A stretch of 64,000 bases of DNA from contig NZ_QXPZ01000001.1 in NCBI RefSeq assembly GCF_003664595.1, forward strand, positions 1-64,000, in the 5' to 3' direction. Below are positions 28,234-38,300 of this stretch, one piece after another. The notes under the pieces are model-generated. The model did no database searches, was not told the origin of the DNA, and saw nothing but the letters and a program-made list of their open reading frames with translations. Each line of letters opens with the position of its first letter. Within the stretch, counting starts at the first letter, position 1. A program made the translations under genes and the position numbers. Origin of the DNA: Atopobacter sp. AH10 (GTDB lineage: Bacteria; Bacillota; Bacilli; Lactobacillales; Aerococcaceae).

Positions 28234-28280
28234 CAAGCACCTCCTGTTCTCGTTCCTATTTCTAACAGTGTGGGTCAATA

Positions 28281-29132
28281 CTAACCCTTAGTCCCACCTG
28301 ATAATAATCCTGAAACAAAGTTCTTTTGAAGGAGGAAGAAGAAGAAGGAGATTGGTAAAGCAATGAGGATTGCCCCAGCTGCAAAGAGCGCAACCTTTTG
28401 TTCACGCACATTGCTGATAAAGGTTTGCAAACCTACTGCGACTGTATAATTCTCTTCTGTCCGCAATAAGAACTTAGATAACATATAATCTCCAAAGGGT
28501 CCCATAAAAGCCCATAAGGCTTGAACAGCAATCATCGGACGAACTAAAGGCAAGACGATTTGCCAGAAAATACGGAAGTGTCCTGCTCCATCCAACTTCG
28601 CAGACTCATCTAAATCATATGGTACCGTATCAAAATACCCCTTCATTAACCAAGTATTCATTGGAATACCGCCACCAATATACAAGAGTGACAAGAACCA
28701 GAACTTGTTCAAGGCGCCTAAAAGCATCGCCATAACAAAGAAGGCGGTTAAAGCTGCCATAGTAGGCACCATTTGCACAATCAAGAAGAAAATCAAGCTA
28801 TGCTTACGGAAAAGGAAGTTATACCGACTATAAGCGTAACCTGCTATCGTAATTAAGAAAACTTGAGCCAACATAGTTGTTAAAGCGACCACTAAAGTAT
28901 TCTTATACCACAGCAAATAATTGGTTTCATTAAAGAGACGCCTGAAATTATCCAAGGTCCATTTCGTATCCCATTCCAAAGCAAAAGCCGTAATATTCCC
29001 TGCTTTAAAGGCTGAACTAATTGTGATAAGCAAGGGATAAATGATCACAATAGATAATAAGATGAGGTAAAAGTACGTCAAAGCGTGGGACAAGAAGCGA
29101 TGCCCTTTCGCTGAACTTAACCAATTTTTCAT
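28281..29132 (-). CDS. malG: Maltodextrin ABC transporter permease MalG
   Basis: This is a CUT1-family permease of 283 residues with six predicted helices and the EAA loop ([25 protein letters not shown] near 190), which contacts the ATPase. It works with MalF, the binding protein MalE and an ATPase to import maltodextrins. It lies 12 bases after malF in the same transcript. Known Gram-positive equivalents are pneumococcal MalD and MdxG. Confidence 0.94.
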   Translation of the reverse strand: MKNWLSSAKGHRFLSHALTYFYLILLSIVIIYPLLITISSAFKAGNITAFALEWDTKWTLDNFRRLFNETNYLLWYKNTLVVALTTMLAQVFLITIAGYAYSRYNFLFRKHSLIFFLIVQMVPTMAALTAFFVMAMLLGALNKFWFLSLLYIGGGIPMNTWLMKGYFDTVPYDLDESAKLDGAGHFRIFWQIVLPLVRPMIAVQALWAFMGPFGDYMLSKFLLRTEENYTVAVGLQTFISNVREQKVALFAAGAILIALPISFFFFLLQKNFVSGLLSGGTKG

Positions 29133-29144
29133 AAGCTCCCCTCC

Positions 29145-30452
29145 TTACACATCTTTCATATCAAAGGCTCCAGACCGTTTAAAGACAAGCATGGAAACCG
29201 AGATGACTAATACAGAAATGACTAAAGTCAAGGCCGCCGCAATAGAAAATTGAGGCGATGTTCCTGTCGTTAGTTTGAAAATCCAAGAAATTAAAATATC
29301 AGTCGCACCTGCTCCGCCACCAACACTACCAGGGCCACCATTATTAAACAGGTAGATCATGGTAAAGTTGTTGAAGTTCCCTGTGTATTGAGTAACAAAA
29401 ATTGGAGCAGCAACGGATAGAATAACTGGTAAAGTAATCGCAGTAAAGCGTTTAAAGGCTCCTGCCCCGTCAATCTTAGCCGCTTCGTATAAATCTTCTG
29501 GAATGGATTGAAGAATAGACGTTACCATAACATAGATATATGGGAAGCCTAGCCATCCTTGAATCATAATAATAGAAACCTTAGTCCAGAAAGGATCCGT
29601 TTTCCAAGGAATCGCATGTAATTCAACAAATGGGATCAAGCGATTTAAAACTGGGAGGACTTGCGTATTAATAGCCCCGATCGAGTCATTAAACATGTTC
29701 GAAAAACTCATGATCGTGATAAATGCAGGTACAGCCCATGGAAGCAAGAAGATAACCCCAAAGATTCTTTTCCCTTTAATAAAGGATTGATTAGCCACCA
29801 CAGCCGTTAGAACACCCAAGAAAATTTGTAAGCTAGTTGCACAAATAGTCCATATTAAGGTCCAAGAAAATACCGCTGTAAAAGCTGAACGGAAACTTGA
29901 AAGGAAGAGAATATCGTAAAAATTCTTAATCCCTACCCAATCCAACAAGAATGCTGGAGGAATATGACGGAAATCATAATTAACAAAAGCAATAAACAAG
30001 GTGACCAAAACAGGGAAAACTATGGCAAAAACCATGAATATGTATGACGGAATAATCAATAAATAAGGGAATCCATTTTCATAGACATTCTTCAAAATAG
30101 ATTTTATATCCGTATTGACTTTCTTACCGTCCCGCCAATTCTTTGCCACTTGTCTAGCATCACGTATATTGAGTACGTAAAAACAAGCAAATATCAGAAT
30201 GACGATCAATTGCAAAGTCCCTCTAATCAACATAAAGAGGGAATGATCTTGCATTGGCGTTGATCCCAGTGTAATAAAACCTTGAATGGCAGAAATACCA
30301 AAGGAAGCCATTTCATACAAGAAGGCTACAAAGATCAACAGAAAAGCTATCCCTTTAATAGCTTGATGATTATAAAACTGGCCAAGTCCGGGAACAAGGG
30401 ATAAGAGCCCCGCTTTTTTCGGATCTTGATTAACCGAGTGTGTAGACTGCAT
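29145..30452 (-). CDS. malF: Maltodextrin ABC transporter permease MalF
   Basis: This is a CUT1 permease of 435 residues. Like other Firmicute MalF/MalC proteins, it has an extra N-terminal membrane region (a TM2-type segment starting KKAGLLSLVPGLGQFYNHQ) ahead of the core permease. The EAA loop EAAKIDGAGAFKRFTAITLPV is near residue 335. It pairs with MalG. It follows malE after a strong hairpin (30480-30510), which likely lowers permease expression compared with the binding protein. Confidence 0.94.
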   Translation of the reverse strand: MQSTHSVNQDPKKAGLLSLVPGLGQFYNHQAIKGIAFLLIFVAFLYEMASFGISAIQGFITLGSTPMQDHSLFMLIRGTLQLIVILIFACFYVLNIRDARQVAKNWRDGKKVNTDIKSILKNVYENGFPYLLIIPSYIFMVFAIVFPVLVTLFIAFVNYDFRHIPPAFLLDWVGIKNFYDILFLSSFRSAFTAVFSWTLIWTICATSLQIFLGVLTAVVANQSFIKGKRIFGVIFLLPWAVPAFITIMSFSNMFNDSIGAINTQVLPVLNRLIPFVELHAIPWKTDPFWTKVSIIMIQGWLGFPYIYVMVTSILQSIPEDLYEAAKIDGAGAFKRFTAITLPVILSVAAPIFVTQYTGNFNNFTMIYLFNNGGPGSVGGGAGATDILISWIFKLTTGTSPQFSIAAALTLVISVLVISVSMLVFKRSGAFDMKDV

Positions 30453-30479
30453 AGGTCCTACTCCTCTCTCTATTTAAAC

Positions 30480-30510
30480 AAACTGGTGACCCTTTTACGG
30501 CCACCAGTTT
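30480..30510 (-). terminator. malE-malF intercistronic hairpin (attenuator)
   Basis: The 9-bp stem AAACTGGTG / CACCAGTTT has a short T tract after it on the minus strand. Such hairpins after binding-protein genes set a high ratio of MalE to permease. Confidence 0.7.
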
Positions 30511-30524
30511 GTCTTACTCCTGAA

Positions 30525-31778
30525 TTAGTATTTTTCATGAATAGCTTGTTCGATCGTTTTCACAGAGTTGTTGGCAGCTTCTTTAGCCGTTTGTTTTCCG
30601 GAAGCCGCATCGAACATTAAGTTTTCAGCACCTGCCCAAACTTCATTCATTTCTGGAATGTTAGGCATTGGAACAGCATCTTTGTAAGTATTGATAACAG
30701 CTTGAGTCAATTCATCATTTTTATCAACGCTTGCACGTACATTTTCATTAGCTGGTACTTCATTTAATTTAGCATACATCTTTTGTTGGATGTCATTAGA
30801 TGTTAACCAGTCTAAGAATTTTTGACCTAATTCTTTTTGTTTAGAATAGTTAGAAAGAACAAAACCTTTACCACCAGCAAATGGTTTGTATGGTTGACCA
30901 TTCTTCAAAGTTGGAATCTTAGCTACGCCATATTTGACACCAGCTTCTTTAAAGGTCTTAGCATCCCAAGGTCCTGCAATAACAGCAGCTGTTTTGCCTT
31001 TGATGAAGGATTGAGTGACAAAATCACCTGCGCCTTTAACGTCTTTCATCCCTTTAGGCCATACATTCTTGAACCAACCTGTTGCATATTCAATCCCTTG
31101 AATAGCTTCTGGACTATTTAAACCAACCTTGCTCGTATCTGTTCCACTTTCGCCAAATAGGTGTGCCCCATAACCTGAAAGTAAACCATAAGCATAGTAG
31201 AAGTCTGTCCATTTAGCTAAGAAACCTGTGTTCTTTCCTTTTTCATCTGGGAAATCAAAACGTGAATCTTTGGCTAAAGCTTCGAGTTCATCAAAACTAG
31301 TTGGTGCCTTTTCAACTAAATCTTTGTTGTAGTACATCACCAAGGATTCGATAACTGCTGGAGCCCCATAGATCTTTCCATCAGCTGTAACTTGTTTCTT
31401 ATCTGTTTCGTCGTATTTAGCTTCTTCATTCAATTTAACTTCAGCTAATTGACCTGTGCGGCCCAAAATACCGATACGGTCGTAAGGTGCAATTAAAACA
31501 TCTGGAGCGGTTCCTGCTGGCCCATCTAATTGTAAAGCTTCCAAAGCTTCAAACATGTCTTTATCGACCATTTCCACTTTACAACCATTGGCTTTTTCGA
31601 AATCCTTCTTGTTTTCTTTTAAGAAATCATGCCATTGAGCATCTGCAGTGACTTTCAATACCGGCTTGCCACCAGCATCGCCGTCGTCTTTTTTAGCATT
31701 GTTACTGCCGCTATTGCCGCAACCTGCTAAAAGAGCCACACTAGCTAACCCAACTGCAAGACTTTTTTTCCATCCCAT
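30525..31778 (-). CDS. malE: Maltodextrin-binding lipoprotein (MalE/MalX)
   Basis: This extracellular solute-binding protein (family 1) has 417 residues. The signal peptide MGWKKSLAVGLASVALLAGC has lipobox LAGC (Cys20), so it is membrane-anchored. A glycine/aspartate linker follows, then the binding domain with the PYDRIGILGRTGQLAEV and GPWDAKTFKEAGVKYGVAKIP segments typical of maltose-binding proteins. A strong GAGGAGG precedes the ATG. It is the first gene of malE-malF-malG-DUF1189-GH13-lacI-malK, with a promoter at 31827-31855. Confidence 0.95.
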   Translation of the reverse strand: MGWKKSLAVGLASVALLAGCGNSGSNNAKKDDGDAGGKPVLKVTADAQWHDFLKENKKDFEKANGCKVEMVDKDMFEALEALQLDGPAGTAPDVLIAPYDRIGILGRTGQLAEVKLNEEAKYDETDKKQVTADGKIYGAPAVIESLVMYYNKDLVEKAPTSFDELEALAKDSRFDFPDEKGKNTGFLAKWTDFYYAYGLLSGYGAHLFGESGTDTSKVGLNSPEAIQGIEYATGWFKNVWPKGMKDVKGAGDFVTQSFIKGKTAAVIAGPWDAKTFKEAGVKYGVAKIPTLKNGQPYKPFAGGKGFVLSNYSKQKELGQKFLDWLTSNDIQQKMYAKLNEVPANENVRASVDKNDELTQAVINTYKDAVPMPNIPEMNEVWAGAENLMFDAASGKQTAKEAANNSVKTIEQAIHEKY

Positions 31779-31800
31779 TTTAATTCCTCCTCAGCTTTTC

Positions 31801-31814
31801 TGAAAGCGGTTTTA
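31801..31814 (+). promoter_or_regulatory. cre-like site in the malE leader
   Basis: TGAAAGCGGTTTTA is one change from the CcpA consensus and lies between the malE promoter and start codon. This suggests catabolite repression of the operon. Confidence 0.6.
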
Positions 31815-31826
31815 CTTTACGATCTT

Positions 31827-31855
31827 ATTATGCTACTATGCAAACGTTATTTCAA
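31827..31855 (-). promoter_or_regulatory. malE operon promoter with internal LacI-type operator
   Basis: The minus strand reads TTGAAA, 17 nt, CATAAT. The spacer contains AACGTTTGCAT, a MalR-type half-palindrome centred on CG (31838-31849). Confidence 0.72.
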
Positions 31856-32038
31856 GTGTTTTTTTTAGTTTTTTTTATTGAAATTCTTACCTATATCAAC
31901 TTTATGTTAAGTTACTGATAAATCTTTTCTTGTTTTTACCTTTATTTATAGATTTTTTTGTTTTCATATGCCTATTTTCCTTTTCTAAACTTTTTCCTAG
32001 AATTACTGCAATCTTCATCTGCCTATCCTAAAAGCAAG

Positions 32039-32053
32039 AAAACCGTTTGCGCT
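32039..32053 (-). promoter_or_regulatory. Upstream LacI-type operator for malE
   Basis: GCGCAAACGGTTTTC (minus strand) is a CG-centred operator about 200 bases upstream of the malE promoter. Together with the promoter site it could allow looping. The rest of 31856-32153 is AT-rich with no ORF. Confidence 0.5.
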
Positions 32054-32153
32054 ATTTCTATAGTTCATGAAAAAAATACGCTAAGTTTACATTGATAGGT
32101 CTGACTCTCCTTTAGAAAGATCCTTTGAATTAGCTCATTTTTTCTTTGTCAAA

Positions 32154-32184
32154 AACACCTTTCCCTATAAAAGGAAAAGGTGTT
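32154..32184 (-). terminator. Terminator of the PTS operon (IIA-IIB-IIC-IID)
   Basis: AACACCTTT pairs with AAAGGTGTT, followed by TTTTT on the minus strand, about 40 bases beyond the IID stop codon. Confidence 0.8.
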
Positions 32185-32226
32185 AAGAAAAAATTTTCAA
32201 ATCACTTTTACATAGTGACAGGCGAC

Positions 32227-33060
32227 TTAGTACTTCAAGCCAGGGTTAAAGAAGCCAACTAGGACACCAACGAAAGCTATAACGACCAATAAGCCCATGA
32301 CTTTCAATGGTGAAAGATTCTTCTTAGCCATTAACCACCAGCAGAAAACCACAAAGAAAGCCGTTAGGAATCCAGGATAGACCCCGTTCAATTGATCTTG
32401 AAGAACTAAGAAAGGTTTCCCAGAAGCATTTTTCAATTGAAAAGCAGTCGTTACTGGTACCCAAGTTGCTGCAACGGCACCGATGACCATCCCACCAACA
32501 ACCGAGACAGCTTTACGAATCGCTTGACCTTGAGCTCCAACAAGGAATTCAACAGCTTTATCCCCTAAAGTATAGCCTTTGAAGTAAGCGAATTTCATAC
32601 CAAAGTAGGCTAATAAGTTCCAAACAAGGATATAAAAGATTGCCCCAAGAGGAGATCCACCCTTAGATAAACCAATCCCAATCCCTAAAATAATCGGAAT
32701 CAAGGTACCAACGATTAAGGAATCCCCAATACCCGCTAAAGGTCCCATTAAACCTGCCCGTAAGCCGTTAATGGTTTCAGCAGTCACTCCAGAAGCCCCA
32801 TTAGAGCGAGCTTCTTCCAAGCCGGCAGTAATCCCTACCACCATAGCCCCAATTTGAGGTTCTGTATTAAAGAAAGCTGTATAGGTATTCATCGCCTTTG
32901 CTTGGTCTTCTTTTTTAGGATACAATTCTTCCACAATTGGTAACATGGCAGAAAGGTAACCGAACGTTTGCATGTGTTCTTGAGAGAAGCATGTCAAGTT
33001 CCCATAATACCAATGATGAAACGATTTCATTAAAGTTTTGCGAGAAATTTTGTTAGCCAT
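32227..33060 (-). CDS. Mannose-family PTS EIID component
   Basis: This is the IID membrane subunit of a mannose/sorbose-class sugar phosphotransferase, 277 residues. It begins MANKISRKTLMKSFHHWYYGN and shows the family pattern FFNTEPQIGAMVVGITAGLEEARSNG and LRAGLMGPLAGIGDSLIVGTLIPI. The start 33060 is chosen for GAGGAGG nine bases upstream and its one-base spacing from the IIC gene; an open frame extending 39 codons further lies inside IIC and is ignored. With IIC it forms the translocation channel. Confidence 0.93.
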   Translation of the reverse strand: MANKISRKTLMKSFHHWYYGNLTCFSQEHMQTFGYLSAMLPIVEELYPKKEDQAKAMNTYTAFFNTEPQIGAMVVGITAGLEEARSNGASGVTAETINGLRAGLMGPLAGIGDSLIVGTLIPIILGIGIGLSKGGSPLGAIFYILVWNLLAYFGMKFAYFKGYTLGDKAVEFLVGAQGQAIRKAVSVVGGMVIGAVAATWVPVTTAFQLKNASGKPFLVLQDQLNGVYPGFLTAFFVVFCWWLMAKKNLSPLKVMGLLVVIAFVGVLVGFFNPGLKY

Positions 33061-33061
33061 T

Positions 33062-33907
33062 TTAGATATCCTCCTCGTCATCGTCATCCGATAGAGCTGC
33101 TCCTGCCGTTGCACTATTCGTTTGAGCGAGTTTGATTTCGTAAATGAGTACAGCAAAGATGAGGGATACAACTGCACAAGACACTAAGTTCAAGCCCAAG
33201 GATGCCGCCAATGTAAACCCAACAAAGAATGGAATAAAGTCAGCTAAGTTTTCAACAATTTGTTTCAACAAGATGGCGATCCCCACACAAGGAAGAAGAG
33301 AACCAACTGTGAACAAAGTCTTCATTGGAATACCATCTAAAGGTAAAGCTGTTTTCAAAGCTGTAACGGCATCTGCACCAAGTTTACACATGATTAAAGT
33401 TGGTAAGAATGAAAAAATAAAATGAGAAATCCAAGGTAAGCCAAAATCAACTGTGTAAATCTTACGGAAGTCGCCTTTTTCAACGGCTTTCCAACCAATA
33501 TGTTGCCATAGCAAGTTCATCGTTGCTGTTCCATAGAAGAGAACTGTCCCAACAGTCCCTACCAAAGTCCCCATGGATTTCGCTAAGTCGGCTGCGGCCG
33601 CAGAATGAATATCAATCCCTTGAGAACGAATCGCCACCATTGCTAAAGGAATACCAATGTAAGAAACAGCTCGAACATCAGCAGAAACGGTACCACCAGG
33701 TGTAACCAAAGCAATATACACTAATTGCATGGCAATACCACAAATAATCCCTAACTTGAGATCACCTAATACCAAGCCACATACCAAGCCCCCAACAAGT
33801 GGTCGCCCTAAAGTATAGTTCCCAATACTCGTACCACCTAAACCTGGCATGGAAGACAAACATGCAAAGAGCCCTAAAATAGCGGCCTGTAGCCATGAAA
33901 TACTCAT
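33062..33907 (-). CDS. Mannose-family PTS EIIC component
   Basis: This is the IIC membrane subunit, 281 residues and multi-spanning, with the family start MSISWLQAAILGLFACLS and the LVGGLVCGLVLGDLKLGIICGIAMQLVYIA segment near 38-68. The acidic C-terminus (DDDDEEDI) faces the cytosol. It lies between IIB (16-base gap) and IID. The sugar is unknown: no hydrolase, kinase or isomerase gene accompanies the operon, which argues for a general hexose or amino sugar carrier. Confidence 0.93.
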   Translation of the reverse strand: MSISWLQAAILGLFACLSSMPGLGGTSIGNYTLGRPLVGGLVCGLVLGDLKLGIICGIAMQLVYIALVTPGGTVSADVRAVSYIGIPLAMVAIRSQGIDIHSAAAADLAKSMGTLVGTVGTVLFYGTATMNLLWQHIGWKAVEKGDFRKIYTVDFGLPWISHFIFSFLPTLIMCKLGADAVTALKTALPLDGIPMKTLFTVGSLLPCVGIAILLKQIVENLADFIPFFVGFTLAASLGLNLVSCAVVSLIFAVLIYEIKLAQTNSATAGAALSDDDDEEDI

Positions 33908-33923
33908 GATTTTTCCTCCTCAA

Positions 33924-34418
33924 TTAAAGGTTAAATTTTCCCTTGAAAGAATCCCAGTAGCCAATTGATACATCTGGTAATAATTGGAATTTCACCTTAT
34001 AACCAGCATCTTCAATGGCTTGAATTGCTTTTGCTTCTTCTTGTGTAATCGATTGATTATTGCCCAATTTCACTGAACCAGGACGATCATTCGCAGGTCC
34101 GACTATAACTTCTTGAATATTATTTAATTTCAACCCATGATCGACTAAAATTTCTTTCATGTCTATTGGGTTTTTAGTAATGAGAAAATAGCGTTTTTCT
34201 GAAGCTAAGACCTGATCGATTTTTTCGTAAAAATGTTCTTTCGTCCATACAAAAGTTTTTTTATCTGAAGCAGCTTTGTAAGCATTTTTTAAAACAGGAT
34301 TTCCAGCAGCTTGATCATTCACTGCAATTAAACCATCACAAGGGTGTTCTTTGGCCCAACGAGTGACAGTTTGCCCATGAATCATCCGGTCATCAATCCG
34401 TACAAAAGTTACACTCAT
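33924..34418 (-). CDS. Mannose-family PTS EIIB component
   Basis: This is a cytosolic IIB phosphocarrier of 164 residues. The phosphorylated histidine lies in FVRIDDRMIHGQTVTRW (His14). It accepts phosphate from IIA and passes it to the sugar entering through IIC/IID. It lies between IIA and IIC with short gaps. A good ribosome site is present. Confidence 0.94.
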   Translation of the reverse strand: MSVTFVRIDDRMIHGQTVTRWAKEHPCDGLIAVNDQAAGNPVLKNAYKAASDKKTFVWTKEHFYEKIDQVLASEKRYFLITKNPIDMKEILVDHGLKLNNIQEVIVGPANDRPGSVKLGNNQSITQEEAKAIQAIEDAGYKVKFQLLPDVSIGYWDSFKGKFNL

Positions 34419-34436
34419 CTTTTATCCTCCTCTCCC

Positions 34437-34871
34437 CTATAAATCTTCCTCATCCTCATCAGATTCAAGAAGCTTTAATTCTTGTAAAGCTGCTTTCCCC
34501 TCTGTCAAGGCTGTAGAAACTAAACTTTGATGGTCTAGGCCATCCTTTTGCAACAAAACCGTTAAGGCAGTCGATAAATTCATCCCACCAATAACGATTG
34601 TCCGATCCAATAACCCCTCACGATTTAGAAGATCAGATACCGTTGTTAACGGACTTCCTCCCACAATATCCGCCAAGACGATAAGACGCTCATCTTCTCG
34701 AATAGAAGGAATAAGCTCTTTTTCTGCTCGCTGACTAAATGAACTGACGTCTTCACCATCTCTTAAACCAATTGCCAAGACATCACTAACACTATCTTTT
34801 GCGAACAAGCTCAAGGTATCCAATAAACCTTCAGCAAGTTTACCGTGACTTACTAACAATACATGTGTCAT
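34437..34871 (-). CDS. Mannose-family PTS EIIA component
   Basis: This is a cytosolic IIA phosphocarrier of 144 residues with active histidine in LLVSHGKLAEG (His9) and the LADIVGGSPLTT segment near 67-78. It receives phosphate from HPr. It is the first gene of the four-gene operon and directly follows a near-perfect cre site (34912-34925). No LevR-type activator or sigma-54 promoter is present, so control is probably by CcpA with a vegetative promoter. Confidence 0.94.
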   Translation of the reverse strand: MTHVLLVSHGKLAEGLLDTLSLFAKDSVSDVLAIGLRDGEDVSSFSQRAEKELIPSIREDERLIVLADIVGGSPLTTVSDLLNREGLLDRTIVIGGMNLSTALTVLLQKDGLDHQSLVSTALTEGKAALQELKLLESDEDEEDL

Positions 34872-34911
34872 ATCGTCACCCCTTTCATTGGATGATTTCA
34901 GCTTATATAAT

Positions 34912-34925
34912 TGCGAACGTTTTCA
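34912..34925 (-). promoter_or_regulatory. cre site of the PTS operon
   Basis: TGAAAACGTTCGCA (minus strand) fits the CcpA consensus, just upstream of a TATATA/TATAAG-type -10. The remaining gap up to 35141 has no gene. Confidence 0.75.
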
Positions 34926-35141
34926 AAATTGCCCATTGTCACAAATTCGAAATGACATTTGTCACATTATGAAAATTTTCATATTCTTATGAAAATAAAC
35001 CGTCCGAATCCTATCTTTTTTTCATAGAACCCTCCTATCGCTCAGCTTTATTCCTTAAACTTTACAGCATCTTAAAGCAAATGAAATTTCCATTTTCAAA
35101 AGTCTTTCCATCATCAACTGTCCCTCACATTCCCTTTAACG

Positions 35142-35178
35142 AAAAAAGACCTCGTTTGATTAAACTAAGTCCTTTTTT
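35142..35178 (-). terminator. Terminator of the LPXTG protein gene
   Basis: The minus strand reads GGACTTAGTTT, a 4-nt loop, AAACGAGGTC, then TTTTTT. Tight 10-bp helix with one mismatch. It lies about 150 bases downstream of the stop codon. Confidence 0.78.
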
Positions 35179-35320
35179 TGACGACTATTAACAAAGTTTT
35201 ATATATTGTATTTCTAACTTTTGCCTAGCTATCATTGCTAACTAGATAAAGACTTATTAAATCGACAGATCTCCCTAAACATTTCCAGCGTTCAGGATCT
35301 CTTACAAAATTCTCATTCTA

Positions 35321-38300
35321 TCAGTCTTCTTTGTCCTTTTTAGCTAATGGCGCTATTAAGCCCAAGGACATCAAGATCGGAGCTAACCATGAAGCTACTC
35401 TGTGATTATCACCTGTTTGAGGCAATTTATGTCCATCATGATGAGAACTCAGTGTTTCAGATTTTGGATTTGGTTTTGGTTCTGGTTTTGGCTCTGGTTT
35501 TGGTTCTGGAGTTGGGTTAGGTTTCGGAGCTGGCTCTGGTTTTGGAGCTGGATCTGGTTTTGGAGCTGGATCTGGTTTTGGCTCTGGTTTTGGTTCTGGC
35601 TTTGGATCTGGTTTTGGTTCTGGCTTAGGTTCTGGCTTAGGTTCTGGCTTAGGTTCTGGCTTAGGCTCTGGTTTTGGAGCTGGATCTGGTTTTGGCTCTG
35701 GAGTTGGGTTTGGTGCTGGGTTTGGTTTTGGTGCTGGATCTGGTTTTGCTGTCGCTACAAATTCCCATTCCCCTGTAAATGTCAGAACCGTTTTGCCTAC
35801 TGTTTGTGCGCTAGATGGTGTCCAGCCTTTAAAGTGCCACTTGCCACCTTGAACAGCAACATCGTTAAATTTGTCTTCAACTGGGCTAACTTTATCGCCT
35901 TCTTTGACTTTGCCATCTGTTGGTTTTTGCTCGGTCACTTCTTTTGGCAATTCTTTGCCTGCTGTGGCAGATTTAAAGGCATAAATCACCTTGCGTTCAT
36001 TTGCTATAAATTCCCATTGACCAACAAAAGTCAGATCCTTATCAGCTACTGTTTGCTCGCTAGATGGTGTCCAGCCTTTAAAGTGCCACTTGCCACCTTG
36101 AACAGCAACATCGTTAAATTTGTCTTCAACTGGGCTAACTTTATCGCCTTCTTTGGCTTTGCCATCTGTTGGTTTTTGCTCGGTCACTTCTTTTGGCAAT
36201 TCTTTGCCTGCTGTGGCAGATTTAAAGACATAAATCACCTTGCGTTCATTTGCTATAAATTCCCATTGACCAACAAAAGTCAGATCCTTATCAGCTACTG
36301 TTTGCTCGCTAGATGGTGTCCAGCCTTTAAAGTGCCACTTGCCACCTTGAACAGCAACATCGTTAAATTTGTCTTCAACTGGGCTAACTTTATCGCCTTC
36401 TTTGGCTTTGCCATCTGTTGGTCTTAACTTAGTCACGACATCAGGTAACTCTTTTTCTTTTGTTAGAGACTTGAAAACATAAGTAATGTGATAGCTTACC
36501 CTTTCCTTCACATTTACAGTAGCCGTTTTACTTACACTCGCTCCTTTACTGTCTACCAACTTAAAGGTTACTATATAACTTCCCACTTTATTCGTATCTA
36601 AGCCAGACTGATCAACTACTTTAACTTTTTCTTTTAAGTCCCCGTCTTCTGGATCATTGGCACTTTCAATCATATCCATTAAATTTATAGACTCGCCTTC
36701 TTTAATTTCAAGATCCTTGAGCAAAAGATTTGGCGCTTTATTGATCGACGAGGCTTTTGGATTGACAAATAAGCTTGCTGTTTTATACACACTAGCGCCC
36801 TCTTTATCCGTCAACCGATAATGAATTTGATAACTTCCCACTTTTTCCGTATTAATCACTGCAAAGGCGTTGACATCTTTAACGAGATTTGTTCCATCCT
36901 CTTGATCTGATGCCTCTTCAATCAATTCTTTTGGATCAAAAACTTCTCCAACGGTTATATTTTTATCTTTAACTTTAAGAATTGGACTAGCGTTTCGGGG
37001 ACTCATTTGATCAGGAGTAAAGGTCCATACTCCCTCATAGCAAACAGCGTTACCGACATCCGGATTTTCGTACATCATCTGTATCTTTTTTTCATAGTAT
37101 TCATGTAATTGTTTGACGGTTACTAGATCTTTACTTATCCATGTACCATTCTTATCGTAACGATTCCCCTTTTCATCTATCGTTCCAAGAAGCTCGTCAT
37201 TCAGATTATAACGATTGCCCTCTTTATCCACTATTTCATATGATTCAGTTGCCTCATCATAAAAATAAGTGACACCGTTCTCAAGATCTACCTCTACTTC
37301 GACTCTCTTTCCTTCTTGATTTCTAATGAGTAAGCCTAACCTATCTTGCATAGAAATTAATGGTTTCCATCCTTCAAAAGTCCATGTTCCTCCAGTCACT
37401 TTCAAGCGTTTTTTAAAAAAAGTGTTGGGACGGTCTGGCATAACACCTATATCGAGCATTTCATCCTTAGGCTTTTGCTTCATTATTTCTTCTGGTAAGA
37501 CACGACTAGAATCACTCGACTTAAAACGATACTCTGTATATGCTTTTGTATATAGAGAAGGTCTAATCACATTAACAGGGTAGTGCCTCCATTGCCCTAC
37601 AAAAACAATATCCCTATCAGCCACAGCAGATTCTCTATCCCACAATTGGAATAGAAAACCATACACATGTCCATACTCAGACCATACTCTTACATCGCCT
37701 TGATACATTTTAGGCGGTCTGACAATCGTCCCTTTTTTAACCCGATAAGACTGAGGCAAGTAATTAAGCGGTAAGTGATCTTGATCAATGCCTAATTGTG
37801 CTACAAATTTATAACGGACAGTAACATATTCTTCTTGATCAGCAGTCGATAAGCTTCTGTCAATCTCCGATCTATTCATTCCCTCAGCTTTAAAAGATGG
37901 AAACTCCTTTTTCTTGTACAGCTTACTTCTCTCTTTTTTAGGCTCGTCTATTGCTTTACTTGGCTGATTTACAGTAGCGGTTCGATTCGAATCAGGAGCA
38001 GATCCTACTAATTTTAGCCCCTGCTCTGTCACAGCGATTGTCGCTAGCTTTTCAATCACAGCTCCCTTACTATCTCTCAGGCGAAAAGTTAGTTGATATG
38101 TCCCTATTTTCCCTCTATTAACTAAGCCTATGATCTCCACCCTATCCTTAAGATCAGTGCCATCTTCTTGATCCTTAGCGGTCACAATTAAACTCTTAGG
38201 ATCAAAGTTTTCATCTAAAGATATGTCCTTTCTCTTATCTAGCTCTAAGACAGGCAAGTGATTATAAGGTCTATAGGTCCACCCTCCCTTGTAACTTATA

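Noticed and set aside
34872-35000. sigma-54 promoter for the mannose-class PTS operon
   Set aside because: No GG-N10-GC spaced pair was found and no LevR/ManR activator gene is present; a cre and vegetative -10 explain the region better.
35402-36427. 341-codon open frame on the plus strand, rich in Trp and Phe
   Set aside because: It is the mirror of the X-Pro and SHIRT repeats of the LPXTG gene. The composition (W/F runs) follows from the antisense of Pro/Lys codons, and there is no ribosome site.
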